Assembly (NCBI GenBank): GCA_009760855.2
Contig: WPIO01000019.1
Coordinates: 560,001 to 624,000, forward strand
DNA: 64,000 nt
DNA from: Cristatella mucedo
Lineage: Eukaryota > Bryozoa > Phylactolaemata > Cristatellidae
Direction of reading: 5' to 3'
Shown here: piece after piece, positions 13,001 through 23,089 of the stretch
How the letters are laid out: each line of letters begins with the position of its first letter
Position numbering within the stretch: position 1 is the stretch's first letter
Notes under the pieces: generated by a model
What the model saw: only the letters and a program-made list of their open reading frames with translations
Database searches by the model: none
What the model was told of the DNA's origin: nothing
Made by a program: the position numbers and the translations under genes

Positions 13001-14206
13001 GGTACCGGTGGCATGCTTGGATCGAGTTCTCCCGGTATGCCATTGGGATTAGCTGTACCACCAGCGATATCAGTCGCACAACTCCTGAAGATGAAAGAAG
13101 AAGAAGAGGCAAAGAAAAAGCAGCAGCAGCTTGTTGAAGAACAACTAGCTTCTATCGATTCTCAAGAAAATCTGAAAATAAGTGGCAGTAGTGCTCGTCA
13201 TATGGTGATGCAGAAGTTAATGCGAAAATCGGAGGTATAGTATTGAACTGTCAATATGCTATATATTTTAGTTGTGGTCATAGTTTTTACCATCACCTGA
13301 TTATGGTATACTCTGTTGTAGTGGCGAGTTGTAGTTTTGCGAAACATGGTTGGACCACAAGACTGTGATGACGAACTTGAAAATGAAGTCACCGAGGAAT
13401 GTTCCAAGTATGGAGTCGTCAATCGTGTCATTATTTATCAAGAAAAGCAAGGGGAAGATGATGACGCTGAGGTCATTGTCAAAATCTTTGTTGAATACGA
13501 TAGCGAATCAGGTAAGATGTGCTTTTGAATTGGTGTCCTCTTTATAATGAAGCATGGGTGTGTTCGACAGTTTTTTTCGCAGGTGCTCCATGCAACTGCT
13601 GTGCTGTTATTACCATTGAAAATTGGAGCTTAAGACCTGCTGATGAGTAGCAACAGAACTTACAATCCTGAGTCTACTTCTTTAACAAGTTGTAGGGTTG
13701 TGGTAGTATTTCAGGGGTATCTAATCAGTGTTTTGTGCTCCTTGAGGTACCTAAACTCTGAAAAAATTGCATAGTGCCAAAGAGTACTTAATATCACCTA
13801 AATGCTTCACGCATGCCGAAAGGCTCAGGGTCACGACCTCGGTTGTCAATGACCTGCACCGTAACTCCTAGGCCAGACCGTCGAATGATTGTTATGGGCT
13901 GGTGTAGGGTGCAGTGAGCAAGAAACCAGTGACCCATATTAAGGCATAACTTGCAAAGTGTTAAAATGCATAGCTGGAAGAACCTATTTAAAAGGTTATT
14001 GAGTAATTGGTCAAAGTACCTTGTGAACATATTGAGTATTGTGCTGCTGTTTTTGTTGTGACTCAAAATTAACTGTGACCTTGTTTACCTTTGCAGCTGT
14101 TGATGCCTCAATTGCTGCCCTGAACGGACGGTACTTCGGTGGTCGGATCGTCAGAGCTGAAAAGTATAGTACCGAACTTTACGAAGCAAAGGATTTTTCA
14201 GGCTGA
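1042..14206 (+). CDS. PUF60: PUF60 / half pint, poly(U)-binding splicing factor, complete, 11 exons
   Basis: Exons by splice consensus and phase: 1042-1137, 1297-1429, 3330-3582, 5104-5353, 9529-9653, 9732-9803, 9888-9990, 12601-12756, 12845-13234, 13322-13511 and 14097-14206. They sum to 1878 nt, giving 625 residues and a TGA stop; all junctions keep frame and are GT-AG. Domains: a Pro-rich N-terminus; a helical Gln-rich segment; RRM1 at about residues 161-234 (RNP2 IYVGSI, RNP1 KGFAFIEY); RRM2 at about 269-344 (IYVASI, KGYGFIEF); a Pro/Val/Gly linker; the conserved [17 protein letters not shown] motif; and a C-terminal U2AF-homology (UHM) domain at about 529-615, with GRYFGGR at 600-606. 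PUF60 helps U2 snRNP recruitment at weak 3' splice sites and binds ULM proteins such as SF3B1. Human PUF60 has 559 residues and fly Hfp about 637. I chose the first Met of [10 protein letters not shown], which follows a plausible 5' UTR; three nearby Mets leave the exact start open by a few residues. An upstream noncoding exon cannot be excluded. Confidence 0.93.
2140..2310 (+). repeat. tRNA-derived SINE copy
   Basis: This copy lies in PUF60 intron 2. It shows the B-box-like GGGTTTGAGTTC, the central GATCCTTTATTGACCACTGC and a degraded 3' part ending GGCTGCTAAATAAGC. It is one of about ten related copies in the window, in both orientations. Boundaries are approximate. Confidence 0.6.
2880..3095 (-). 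repeat. LINE family 2, 3' end fragment
   Basis: The reverse strand reads through the same C-terminal coding and 3' segment seen at 40.8-41.0 kb and 48.5-48.7 kb (the CTACTCTCCTGCTGCCGA... region, then TCTGTTGGCTAC and the stop). It is a 5'-truncated, decayed copy inside PUF60 intron 2. Confidence 0.65.
3583..5103 (+). other. PUF60 intron 3, nothing else recognised
   Basis: About 1.5 kb between the Gln-rich exon and the RRM1 exon. It holds several short chance reading frames. A donor-like CAA|GTAAGT occurs near 4493, but no matching acceptor plus conserved coding segment was found. Vertebrate PUF60 has an alternative exon at a nearby position, so an unrecognised optional exon remains possible. 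Confidence 0.4.
5617..5677. repeat. Perfect 26-bp fold-back palindrome in PUF60 intron 4
   Basis: The arms at 5617-5642 and 5652-5677 are exact reverse complements separated by a 9-base loop. The arm core is AATAAGACTGGGGCAGCCG. RNA from either strand would form a strong hairpin. No protein or known element end was seen around it, so it could be a small fold-back transposon remnant, a hairpin RNA source or a recent inverted duplication. Confidence 0.85.
5686..5765 (+). repeat. SINE copy, 3' half
   Basis: The sequence CTCTTCTGCTGCTATGCAAATAAGGCTGTTAAATTAGCTGATATTT corresponds, in overlapping short segments, to the shared 3' half of the SINE family (…TTCTGTCGCTATAC…GGCTGTTAAATCAGC). The tRNA-like head is missing. 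It begins within 10 bp of the fold-back palindrome. Confidence 0.55.
5815..6545 (-). repeat. LINE family 1 fragment (L2/CR1-like), RT C-terminus and 3' UTR
   Basis: The reverse strand encodes the LINE C-terminal region: [13 protein letters not shown], then [18 protein letters not shown], ending AFSGS. The upstream part ([16 protein letters not shown]) is in another frame, so the copy is frameshifted. On the plus strand it starts with the reversed TTA-type tail near 5815-5835 and the conserved 3' hairpin. It lies inside PUF60 intron 4, antisense to the gene. Confidence 0.8.
6546..8084 (+). other. PUF60 intron 4, unassigned part
   Basis: Between two LINE fragments. A shared phrase (cactactggcagacatttgt / cccactactggtcgacat) occurs twice within 7229-7285 as a short imperfect tandem repeat. 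No coding or RNA gene was recognised. Confidence 0.35.
8085..8300 (-). repeat. LINE family 1 fragment, strongly decayed
   Basis: The order of words on the plus strand follows other reversed family-1 copies: atgcataagca, a T-rich step, cgggagatgtcg, then ttttggtgcatatgaactgaaagcacg. Compare gggagcatacgaactaaaggc at 60,136. Coding capacity is lost. Confidence 0.5.
9170..9440 (-). repeat. LINE family 1 fragment, RT part, decayed
   Basis: The plus strand shows the reversed family-1 landmarks: gtggtacgatgcctgac, gctggtaagctggag, gaaacctaaaagtaggtgac and gagccagggtagatcagtga. It ends just before PUF60 exon 5. Confidence 0.5.
9991..12600 (+). other. PUF60 intron 7, nothing else recognised
   Basis: This 2.6-kb intron separates the RRM2 exons from the linker exons. 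I found no additional exon, no repeat-family landmark strong enough to call, and no structured RNA. Near 10,290 a short stretch (gtagccaacagacttcggt) resembles the 3' end of LINE family 2 in reverse. Confidence 0.4.
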
Positions 14207-14410
14207 TAGTTTCCTCTTTCTGTGAGTGCAAACTTTTGTAACGGCATCATTGAAAACAGATCTTTGCAATGAAAGCATGTGGGCTTCACATGCTGTCAAG
14301 TCGTCGGAATGACCTTGGAAGAAAATAATGAAATTGTTGTAGGTTTCTCTGACGAAACGCTTGATAAGTTCGTCATGCCATGTTTTTCATGGGATGGCAT
14401 GTATATATGT

Positions 14411-14416
14411 AATAAA
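14411..14416 (+). terminator. Poly(A) signal of PUF60
   Basis: AATAAA lies about 205 nt after the PUF60 stop codon and is followed by a T/GT-rich stretch (ttatatatgttccgtgtttt), as expected for a cleavage and polyadenylation site. A LINE fragment begins about 90 bp further on. Confidence 0.6.
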
Positions 14417-14499
14417 TTATATATGTTCCGTGTTTTATGTATAGCACGTCTCATACTAGTTCATAGGCTGATGTACTGGTACCTTTTATTTTCAAATGG

Positions 14500-14965
14500 C
14501 CTCATAATGTGTTGGCAAACTAAGCTCAAATTGTTGTTGCTACAGTCTAGTTCTCCCATAGCCCAGAACTCACTTTTGACGGTCACGACATCCCCTGACT
14601 TGACCACACTTGAAAAGAAACTAAAAACTCGTCTATTTATCACTGCATTTAGTAAGTCCTTGTGATTCGTCCTTCAGTGTGCTTATGCTGACACTGCATG
14701 CTGCCACTAACCATAATAATTATAATGCACTTGGTAAAGCACCCGCATAGAACTCAATCTCTTTCTAGGCGCTTTACATCTGCTGCAAAGGGGAATGCAA
14801 TTGAGCATGCTGACCATGCGCAAGTCACCCCTAACCATGTTATTCTTGTTGTTAATTGAGCATGCTACATCAATCGTGCTTTCTTTGCAGCAACTGTAAA
14901 ATGTTCAGAAAGAGATTGAGTTCTTTGAAGGTGCTATATCAAATGTCGATTATTATTATTGTTCT
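14500..14965 (+). repeat. LINE family 1, 3' end with tail
   Basis: Coding remnant LTTLEKKLKTRLFITAFSKS, then the typical 3' UTR and a terminal hairpin (paired segments around AAAGAGATTGAGTTCTTTGA), ending in ATTATTATTATTGTT. It starts about 80 bp after the PUF60 poly(A) signal, so it could lie in or just after the transcript end. Confidence 0.75.
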
Positions 14966-17555
14966 TGTTATCATTAGTAATGTAGATGCAACGTGTACTC
15001 TTTTAGGCCTTATCATTCGGGTTAGGTGGCACGAGCCCAAACAGCAGAAATTGGCACTATATCGTCACAGGGTTGCATTGATCAATTCTTATTAAAAATT
15101 AATTCCGACGATATAGGGCAGTGCCCGTGGACGAATTAAATAGGAAAGAGCCGGCTGGTCGGCTTAGGACAGAAAAAAATTAGCCTTCAAAGTACAGGTA
15201 TAATTACGACTCTTGCTTAATAAGTGATGATTTTCAATGTTGCAATTTGTTTTCTGCCAAGACTTTTTATTGATCAGAGAAATTGTTCTCCTAACATCAG
15301 CTTTTGACTCAAGGCAAGCATCCGGGAGCTCTGCTTTTAACAAATCTACAATGCCATGGCAATGGCTTAGGTTGGTTAGTATGTACCAAGTTGTATTGGC
15401 ACTGCTCTGACCTAAACACACTTCTTTGAGGAGCAAGGGCAAACGAAACCTGGTAAGTTCCAGGCTGGTAGGCGAGTTGATCTCCACTGGGTCATTTGTT
15501 GCATAATGACCTCAGGAGTGAAAACCTTGGTAGAGCCTCATGGTTTTGCTGGCTTTTTCGGCAACGTTTAGTGCCATTGATCGCCAAGTCCTCGATCGCC
15601 TTTTGACTTCGCTTGGGCATCATTGCATTCCACTGCATTACTACAGTTCAAATCCGACTTCAGTTAGTCACCCCACAAGCAGATCAAACCTCTGTAGGAG
15701 GAATGACATGAAAATGCTTATAACAAGGTTCAACAACTGTGTGGTATAGGGCATCTTTCAATGGACAAAACACGTTGGAAATAGGATCGTAAGTACTGAT
15801 AACTACACAGAACGAAAACAGATGCAAACTTATAAAACTACGACGTAAATGAAAAGTACCTTGACACCACAAATGTACCTATGCTGCATCATACAGGACT
15901 GTCCCAGTTTATGGACATTAAAAGATCGACACGTTCAGCTTATGCATGCTTGTGACTTTTTTGTATCTTCATTGGCAGTGTCACTACTTTATTAGATTTC
16001 GGGTGCTTTCGTTTATTTGGACTTTTCAGGTGATATCGGCTTGAAAGATGCATTCTGCCAGAATCTAAAACACTTGACATCGAACAGCTGAGTCGATGTA
16101 GCAAAACATCGCCAATATTTGAAGCGACTACCCATCCGGCTAGCAAATAGTTTTATTCTGAATAAAGCATCCCGAGAGATATTAGTATCCGTCAAGGCAT
16201 TCGACAGATGCTGGAAAAGAAGCATGCAAATTGATTAACGATAGCTGGCGAAATTTCGGCTGGCATAGGCATATGAAGGATATTTCACAGGGATTGAACG
16301 AATATGAAGACGAAAATGTCAGACCAGCCCATGCTTATTCGTGCTCGTGTGAATGCTGTAAAACACATTTCAATTTTTTAAGACTACCAAGAGTGGGTAT
16401 TAGTAGCTTAGCAATTTTTATATCGACAGCTACATTTTTTATAAACAACTGTACGCTTGTATACATTATATCGGCTTCTCCTGCGATGGTCACTCGCCTG
16501 TGTCACCAGGCAAGCTAACTTCATGTGGCTTACCGAGTTTCGTCGCACCACCTTACTGGAGTTCACTAGCAATAATATCATCACTTAGCATGACGTCCCG
16601 AGGCACAGCAAGGGGTGCGCTCGAGAGACAGATATCCTCAGGCACCAATAGCAAAATGGATTATGCATATTTTTAAAAATTTTCATGTCAAAATATCTAT
16701 CCTGATTCCTTGTTCAATGGACTTGACTACTGCAGGCTGAGCTAGTTAAGCATAGTTGCAGACTTAGATCAAGCTGCAGCTTGATGTTCTGGTGGCACAC
16801 ACAAGGCCACGGGAAAACGGACGGCTTAAATCATGAGTATTCCGGCCTGCGGCATCCGCGGTGAACGGCACTGCCACAACCACACAGCCGTTCACCACTA
16901 CGTCCACATTCCAACTGCCTTACTGGTCCGCTCGTACCATCCTTCCGGCCACAGGTGGGCTGTATCTTTCCGAGGGCGAGCACGGCCATCCACGCTGCGT
17001 CGAGGAAGAAGAGCAAGCGTTCCTTGGCTGAGCACAAATACTATTAGGGCACACAAGCTAAGCTTACTTTACAGGCTGTGCTACGAAAACGTAGCAGTCG
17101 TGTCTGGCCACTTTTCAGGTGCCCAAAAGAGAAAACTGTCAAGAAATGAGAAGGCAATTTTTGTAAACTGATCACCACAGCTTGAACCTGGCAGGCGTTC
17201 ATGCTGCATGTTAATATTCTGTTGTTGCTATCTTTTTTTCAGCACTAGAGAGGACCTGCCTATTTTCAAGACCAACTGTGAGGGGAAAAGGACTGAAGGA
17301 AGTTGAAAGGCATCACTGTCAAACGGGACTTGGCAAAAACGGTGGTAGTGCAAGAGGAGGGGCTGGGAAAGCTAACAATGATGACTGAGCAGCATTGAAA
17401 GTCTTTTTGAGCAACTGTCTTGAGGACACAAGTGGAACCTTTGAAACAAGAAAGTGAAGCTGGCAGTTTCCTACGTTGCATTTTGAACTTTTAACTTGTC
17501 GGCTGTATTGCCATTTTTGTACCGCACCTTAAAAGAAGGTTGACCTCGTTCAGAA
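14966..17555. other. Intergenic, no host gene recognised
   Basis: Apart from the LINE piece above, this 2.6 kb is unassigned. A GC-rich patch at about 16,830-17,040 is open on both strands without resemblance to a known protein. Near 17,100 a frame reads FSGAQKRKLSRNEKAI, which looks like the start of some hAT/zinc-finger transposase proteins and may be the head of the element that follows. Confidence 0.35.
15495..15665 (+). repeat. LINE family 1 reverse transcriptase motif A remnant
   Basis: The frame reads VLLAFSATFSAIDRQVLDRL. This aligns with the RT motif seen at 33.17 kb (SAAFDTIDHQVLLECLSS), with the motif-A aspartate replaced. It is a short decayed piece. Confidence 0.55.
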
Positions 17556-17559
17556 AAGT

Positions 17560-18235
17560 GCAAAATCCAAACATGAACTTAGAAGACATCTCTTGCGACC
17601 ACTCTCTTGAGATTGAGTTAGCAAGGCTTCAAGAAGACCCGTGCCCAGAATCATTACCGGAGGCCAAAAGGAGAGTGAATTGTTGAGAGCTGCATTTAAG
17701 CGGAGGATCCGTCGAAGGACGCAGATGCCAAGAGAAATTTTTCAAGATATTGGTCTCACGGTAGAGAAGATTTCAAGAATAATGAAGAACAGTATAGACT
17801 AACTCCGACGGTTTTCCTGCCTCGTAGATCTTAATGCCAAATTTGATTTATTGATGGAAGTTGTGAAGCTTTCGAAGGCACTTTACCACACCAAACTCCA
17901 CCACCAATGTCTAGATCTTGGAGGCCTGTATTGCCTAGACGTTGATGAAACAGAGCTGTATAACGAAATTTGCGACAAAATGCTTCTTGCCACACGTCAC
18001 GACTCGGCACTAAAGGCACCACTCAAGATCATGTCGAGATGTATTTCCTAATTTGAGAGTTGTCTTACAATTTATTCTCACAATAGCAGTACCAGATGTT
18101 TAGTGTGAACGTTCCTTTACCAAGCAAAAGACCTTATACGAGGTCATCAATGCGGTAATATTGACTCCAATTTGACCTTGTCAAGCTTTGAGAAAGAAAC
18201 ACTGTAAATATTAAATTTCAAACTTATTGACCTGT
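17560..18235 (+). pseudogene. Decayed hAT-type transposase C-terminus
   Basis: In one frame the sequence reads MEVVKLSKALYHTKLHHQ, then CLDLGGLYCLDVDETELYNE, then after stops CLTIYSHNSSTRC... and FLYQAKDLIRGHQCGNID, ending FKLIDLFAQI. The order of these pieces follows the C-terminal part of hAT transposases that carry the hAT dimerisation region (usually '...RSFSKLKLIK..LRS.M...RL..LALLSIE'). Several stop codons show it is dead. Upstream frames near 17.6-17.8 kb are broken. A LINE family-2 copy abuts it on the right. Confidence 0.5.
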
Positions 18236-18239
18236 TCGC

Positions 18240-19165
18240 ACAAATATAACTAGCTCCTTAGTTCCGCCTCGGCGTGATTATTGTAATTCCCTTTTGGCTG
18301 GGCTGTGATTCGTCCTTTATGTGCCTATGCGTGCTGACACTGTGCATGCTGCCACTAACCACACTTGCTTGCTGACCCTGTGCATGTCACCACTAATCAT
18401 GTTTTTCATAATGTTTATCAAGCATGATACCACTCACCGTTCGACCGTGTTTCCTTTGCAGCAAATGTAAAGCGCCTAGAGAAAGGGATTTTATTCACTT
18501 GAGTGCGCTTTATTAAGTGAATTATTATTACCAAAAAAAGTAACTAGGCCACTGCAGCTGGCTAGGAATATGGCTGCACGGCTTTCTTTTGCTAGCTTTC
18601 AAGTCTCAGAGGTTTGACCACGTGTCGCTTTTGCTAAAAGAGCTTGGGTGGCTGCCGGTTGATCAACTGATAAAGAGCAAAGTTCTTACGCTTACCCACC
18701 AGGCCTGCCACGCCTTAGCTCCTTTATACCTAGCTGAACTGCTGCACTAGTTTCAGACTCTTCGTGCCCTTAGATCCTGTAGGGACAATACATTAGCTGT
18801 TCCATTCCTCTTCTTAAAGATCGTTGGTGATAGAAGCTTGAGCTTTGCAGGTCCTAGACTGTGGAAATCGCTTCCACAATTTTTACGAAACGTAAACTAC
18901 TGTTCTTCTGTCGACTATGGCTCATTCTTTTCAGCGGTCCTGAGCAGCTACTTCCATACTACTCACTTCCTCAACTGCTCTCCTGACTCAGCTATGCTTC
19001 TCACTGTCTCTTTGTTGCGTGAGATGAAGTCTGTTGGCTTCCGAATGCGTACCGAAAGCCGCTTAGGCTGTGAGTGCGCTAGACAAAACTCTCCTGTGTA
19101 ACGCCCACTGAGTGTTTTTGGCTTTGTGGAGTAACAGCCAGAGATATATTTAAGTACATCCACGT
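18240..19165 (+). repeat. LINE family 2 copy, interrupted by a family-1 insertion
   Basis: The two halves, 18,240-18,303 and 18,530-19,165, join to give the same order as the copies at 40.4-41.0 and 48.1-48.8 kb: CTAGCTCCTTAGTTC, then CTTTTGGCTGGGCT, then ACCAAAAAAAGTAACTAGGC. The coding remnant includes FAGPRLWKSLPQFLRN and ends LLREMKSVGFRMRTESRLG. Unlike the other two copies it keeps TGG at the LGWLPVDQL position. Confidence 0.8.
18304..18529 (+). repeat. Nested LINE family 1 insertion (3' 226 bp)
   Basis: It starts at GTGATTCGTCCTTTATGTGC, which is where family-1 copies leave the ORF, and carries the full 3' UTR and terminal hairpin (AAAGCGCC ... GTGCGCTTT), ending in a short TTA-type tail. 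It splits the family-2 LINE precisely between GGCTGGGCT and ACCAAA, with no obvious target duplication. Confidence 0.85.
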
Positions 19166-20999
19166 TCAAGCCCAGACAAATTCACCTAAGTTAAAGCTGT
19201 GATAGCAACCTTGTATCTCTACTACATTATTAAAACGTTCTTGACTCAATATGCTTGTCAGCGTGCATTTTTTGCATTTCTTCTGAGGTGAAGCTATTTT
19301 GCAGCAATTTATGACAATGGGAGAGGGCGCCATTTATAGCTTTGTTCCGGCCACCGAAAAATCTCACAATGCCTCTGACTGCGCCCTCTATTGCGAGTCT
19401 AATTTCTTTAGGCACCCCTGAAGGCAACTACTTGGAAACTTGTATGGGACGTGCTGGGTGAGGATACAGCCAGTTCATTACAAGCCTCCATTAAACTTTA
19501 CATTACCAGGTTAACTGTGACCGTGTTCGAGCATCTCAACAGATCACCGTCTATGAGGGGACTTCTTTTACATGCTTATGCTTTTTCTCCTTTCGCGAGC
19601 GCTAACTCACACAATCCGCTGTTTCTTGTAGCAAGATGATGAGCTTTTTAAATATGAGGATTACAATCAGAATTTTCCCCGAAAGAATTTTCCATTTTAG
19701 CACAGCACATTTCTGATTCCTTTCTAGCCCACTGAGTCTATTTTGCAACTTGCCATCACTGTCTATCCGCGAATTACTTTCTTCACTAGCCTCGTTGGTT
19801 CAGAGCCAGTTTTGAAACCAAATATTTTGGAAAATGAAACTTCCCTTTCCCAAAATCCACAGACCCAAAATCAATAAAAAAATAATATAAATAATAAAAA
19901 TAATAAGAAAAATACAAAGAATAGTTCACACTGTTTATGTTTACTGAGCTTGCAGCATTTCACTGATCTAATGCAAGGAAGTGAGGCACCGTAAGCTCAG
20001 AGCTTTCAGCACGAAGAAAAACAATATCTTTTGCATGCAGATTCCACGGCGATGTGAAGAATAGTTTACAGCCAGGGTATCGATACCCTTAAGCATAGAA
20101 AATAGCTAGCACACCCACCACTTTTCAGAAATGCATAGCATTTTCTCAATGGAATTGTTTGTAGAATGGAATGGCATTCTCTCAATGGAATTTTCTCAAT
20201 GAAATTGGTGCCATGTTAAGTGCTGGCATCAGCAAAGTGACGAAGCAGGCGAAATTTTCATCCGCTTGCAATAACAGAAATATCGTAAGCCATCTTTGCA
20301 TCGCGATCAACCCAGTCCCCTTCAAGCAACTTCTCTAAGACATGCGCGTAAGGTGCTTGCGGAGTTTTCTTTCCACACGCAAACGTTCAAGCACGAAAGC
20401 CACAGCTATTGTTCTCCGCGAGTCTCAGTTCACTTCCAGTTTCCATGCTTTGCAAGAGTGAAAACATTTCCCACTGCAACGAGGTCTATAATTGCTGCTT
20501 ATGCACCCGTTGGCTACAGAAAATCTGTATTACTATTTATCATCTAATCTCTAGCTTATATGATAAAGAAAAGCGTGTGGTCAAAATTTCTTGCGACCAC
20601 TCAATTTTGTCAAGTATGCAGTTAAAATTTAGCACCGCCGTATAAGCGCCGACGCACAAACACCGCGGTACTTTAAGCATGGTTTAGACGGCGAGTCCTA
20701 CCTGGTTCATACCTACCCGAATCTTACTTGGGTCTCCAGGTTCGTAGGAGGTTTAGACGGCAGTCTTGCTCCAAGTCTTGCATTTTACATGCTCCTCACA
20801 CTGAGCGTAAGAACTGCAGCATTTCTCAACGGCCAGGCTTTGCTAATGCAATTACATGTAGAATGGAACTTGTCTGCTCCTGTAGTATTTACCGCTCGCC
20901 GCCTCAAAATTTGGTTTATGAACTGCGAGCTCCTAGTGACCCATAAACAGGGACTCGCGTGCGACGCATCGATGAATTCACTGGTCAAGTCTCGCTCCT
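19166..20999. other. Intergenic, unassigned
   Basis: No gene recognised. It contains an A/AATAA-rich tract at about 19,865-19,920 and a local short repeat in which TCTCAATGGAATT-like units recur three to four times within 20,140-20,205. Confidence 0.4.
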
Positions 21000-22170
21000 C
21001 CCACCCCCCGCCATTCCTTTCACAGCCATGCAGTAGGCGTGACCTAAACGGAGCGTGCGGTTGGTCGCTTGCTAACTAAGTCTTAGCTGAAAAAATGAGA
21101 GTCTTTGGCACGTCTTCTCTCGAAGTCTGGACTATCCCCACTCATCATATTGATGACGTATGCACCGAAGACTCGAGTAGGTAGGAAGCAAGACTCGCCG
21201 CCTAAACCAGCCTTCATCCAGGCTCTTGCAGGTGTAGTTTCTCTTCTCTCGCGACGGCTCGCAGCGCGCCAGCTCACCGCCGCTCGACCCGGCGTCCCGA
21301 TTGCAACTCCCCACTCGTCAATTCGCACGCCCCGGCCTCCCCGCCAAGGGCGAGGACTACGCAACGTCAGCCAGTCCCTCATGGGCGTGCTACGCCATGC
21401 AGGCCAGCGTGCAGCACCCATACTGTTACGCCGCAAAGTGAGTGCCGTATTTTACCGTGTACGCGCCCCCATTTTCTCCAAAATTTGGGGTCATATAACA
21501 GAGAGATGTTACCTTTTTTTCTCAAAAAAGTCTAATTGGTCGCAACAATGTAATCGATAAGCTTGTTTATCAACTCGACATTCCATGGACTCTAAAACCC
21601 CTCACATGGAGGACGATGGAAGACAATGGAGGACGATGATGATGGTGTCATTGAGATCCGTGACTGTGTAGGGGATCGTGGGCGCGCAATGGCGGCACGA
21701 CGGACAGCGATGCCCCCACAAGCGAGTCGTGGCGTAGTCGACGACGGCTGTATTATACGATCTAGCAGCCGTTGTGCGTGCTGCTCCGGAAAACGAGATG
21801 CTAAGAGAGAGAAATAGTGGATAGCGTGCATACAGGCCGACGCACAGGCAGAGAGTGAATTGCGGAGCAAGGAGCGCGTCACGTGCCGGCAAGGAGCGTT
21901 CCCGTTGGGCGGACGGTACGTCGGCTGGGGGCGGAACCACGTGACGGCGATGACACGCCCACAACTGCACGTATGGGGGGATCGAGGCGACGGATCCGGT
22001 CTAAACAAGGCCAGACGCTGTCAAAACGACGGCGGAGGTGTCCATGACGACGACGGACGTCATTGTGAGAGCGTCCACGAAATCGGCAGCGGCCATTACG
22101 ATGGTGGAGGTGGCTACTACGTCTGCAGCGACAACGGCAGCCACGATGACCAGGATCAAGTTGGAATCCG
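21000..22170. other. GC- and CpG-rich block of unknown role
   Basis: This stretch is clearly richer in G, C and CpG than its surroundings, and is open in several frames on both strands, as GC-rich DNA tends to be. No frame resembles a known protein. It could be an unmethylated promoter island of an unseen gene, or the 5' part of the pogo-like element just downstream. Confidence 0.35.
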
Positions 22171-22640
22171 GAAAAAGCGAAATCAGAGAAGACAAGCCCA
22201 TTCTGTTGGCTTCAAGTTTAAAGAAATTAAGTCTGCAAAGAACGATGTCAATAATGCGGCATAGAGAGCGTTTGGACCTGTACCAGACCTCAGAACAATC
22301 AGAAGGTGGAGGATAGACAAAGAGCCTCCGAAAAAATTCTGAAGACAAAAAAGGCACGTCGTGGAAAATCTACAAAGCAGCACGAGGTGGAGAATGATGT
22401 TAAAACTTAGGTACTTGAACAAAAATAAATTGGAATAGCAGTGTCAACCAAGATGATCGAGCAGGAAGCTAAATAAGATTGCTGTAGACAGAGGAGCCGT
22501 CAACTTCACAGGAACTGCAAACTGATGCTATTACTTTGTGAAGCGTCAGGGCCTAGCTACGAGAACGCGGACTAAATTGGCACAAAAATGCCACAACAAT
22601 ATGAAGAAAAGTTCTTGAACTACGGTTAATTAAGTTGTTG
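22170..22640 (+). pseudogene. Decayed pogo/Tigger-type transposase, N-terminal region
   Basis: One frame with stops carries, in order: AHSVGFKFKEIKSAKNDVNN; a DLRTIRRWRIDKEPPKKF segment; HVVENLQSSTRWRMMLK; AVDRGAVNFTGTAN; and YYFVKRQGLATRTRTKLAQK. This order matches the psq-like and CENP-B-type helix-turn-helix DNA-binding half of pogo-like transposases ('FKL..I..A...GN.AAA..FGV.....RRW', then 'W...F..R.GL..R..T.IAQK'). At least six in-frame stops show it is a relic. The catalytic DDE part was not recognised downstream. Confidence 0.6.
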
Positions 22641-22924
22641 AATAAAAGTGTTTTTCCTATAAATTAGTTAAAAAATTTGGGGAAGGGGTTTATACATTGG
22701 GTGGGTTGGGCTTATACACGATAAAATATTGTAATTAGAGCTCATTTGGAAGGAAGCACATCTGCTCCCAGCTCGTTACGCTAAGCGGAAAGGACGTGAG
22801 GAGGTTTAGCTGTATCCATACCGATGTTTGGTTATCACTCACCTAAAGTAAAGATGAGCCCCATGAAAAGATTTCTAACTATGGCCCTATTCAATACCGA
22901 AATTCTAAACCTAAGCTGCTTTAA

Positions 22925-23085
22925 TAGCCCAGAACGTAGGGTGCTAGCTCTTTGCCACCGAGGTCATGGGTTTGAGTCCTGCAGCTGAGCGATCCGTTGC
23001 TACCAAATGCTCACAGTGGCGATTGCTAATAAGGCTCTTCTGCCGCTATACAAATGAGGCTGTTAAATCATTTATGAATTTTTGT
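22925..23085 (+). repeat. tRNA-derived SINE copy
   Basis: Head CCGAGGTCATGGGTTTGAGTCC (B-box region), middle AGCGATCCGTTGCTACC, tail GGCTCTTCTGCCGCTATAC and GAGGCTGTTAAATCA. Nearly full length. Confidence 0.7.
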
Positions 23086-23089
23086 TCTA

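Noticed and set aside
21080-21560. Long overlapping frames on both strands in the GC-rich block
   Set aside because: GC-rich, CpG-rich DNA is depleted in stop codons. No frame has known similarity, splice logic or a consistent start, and both strands are equally open.
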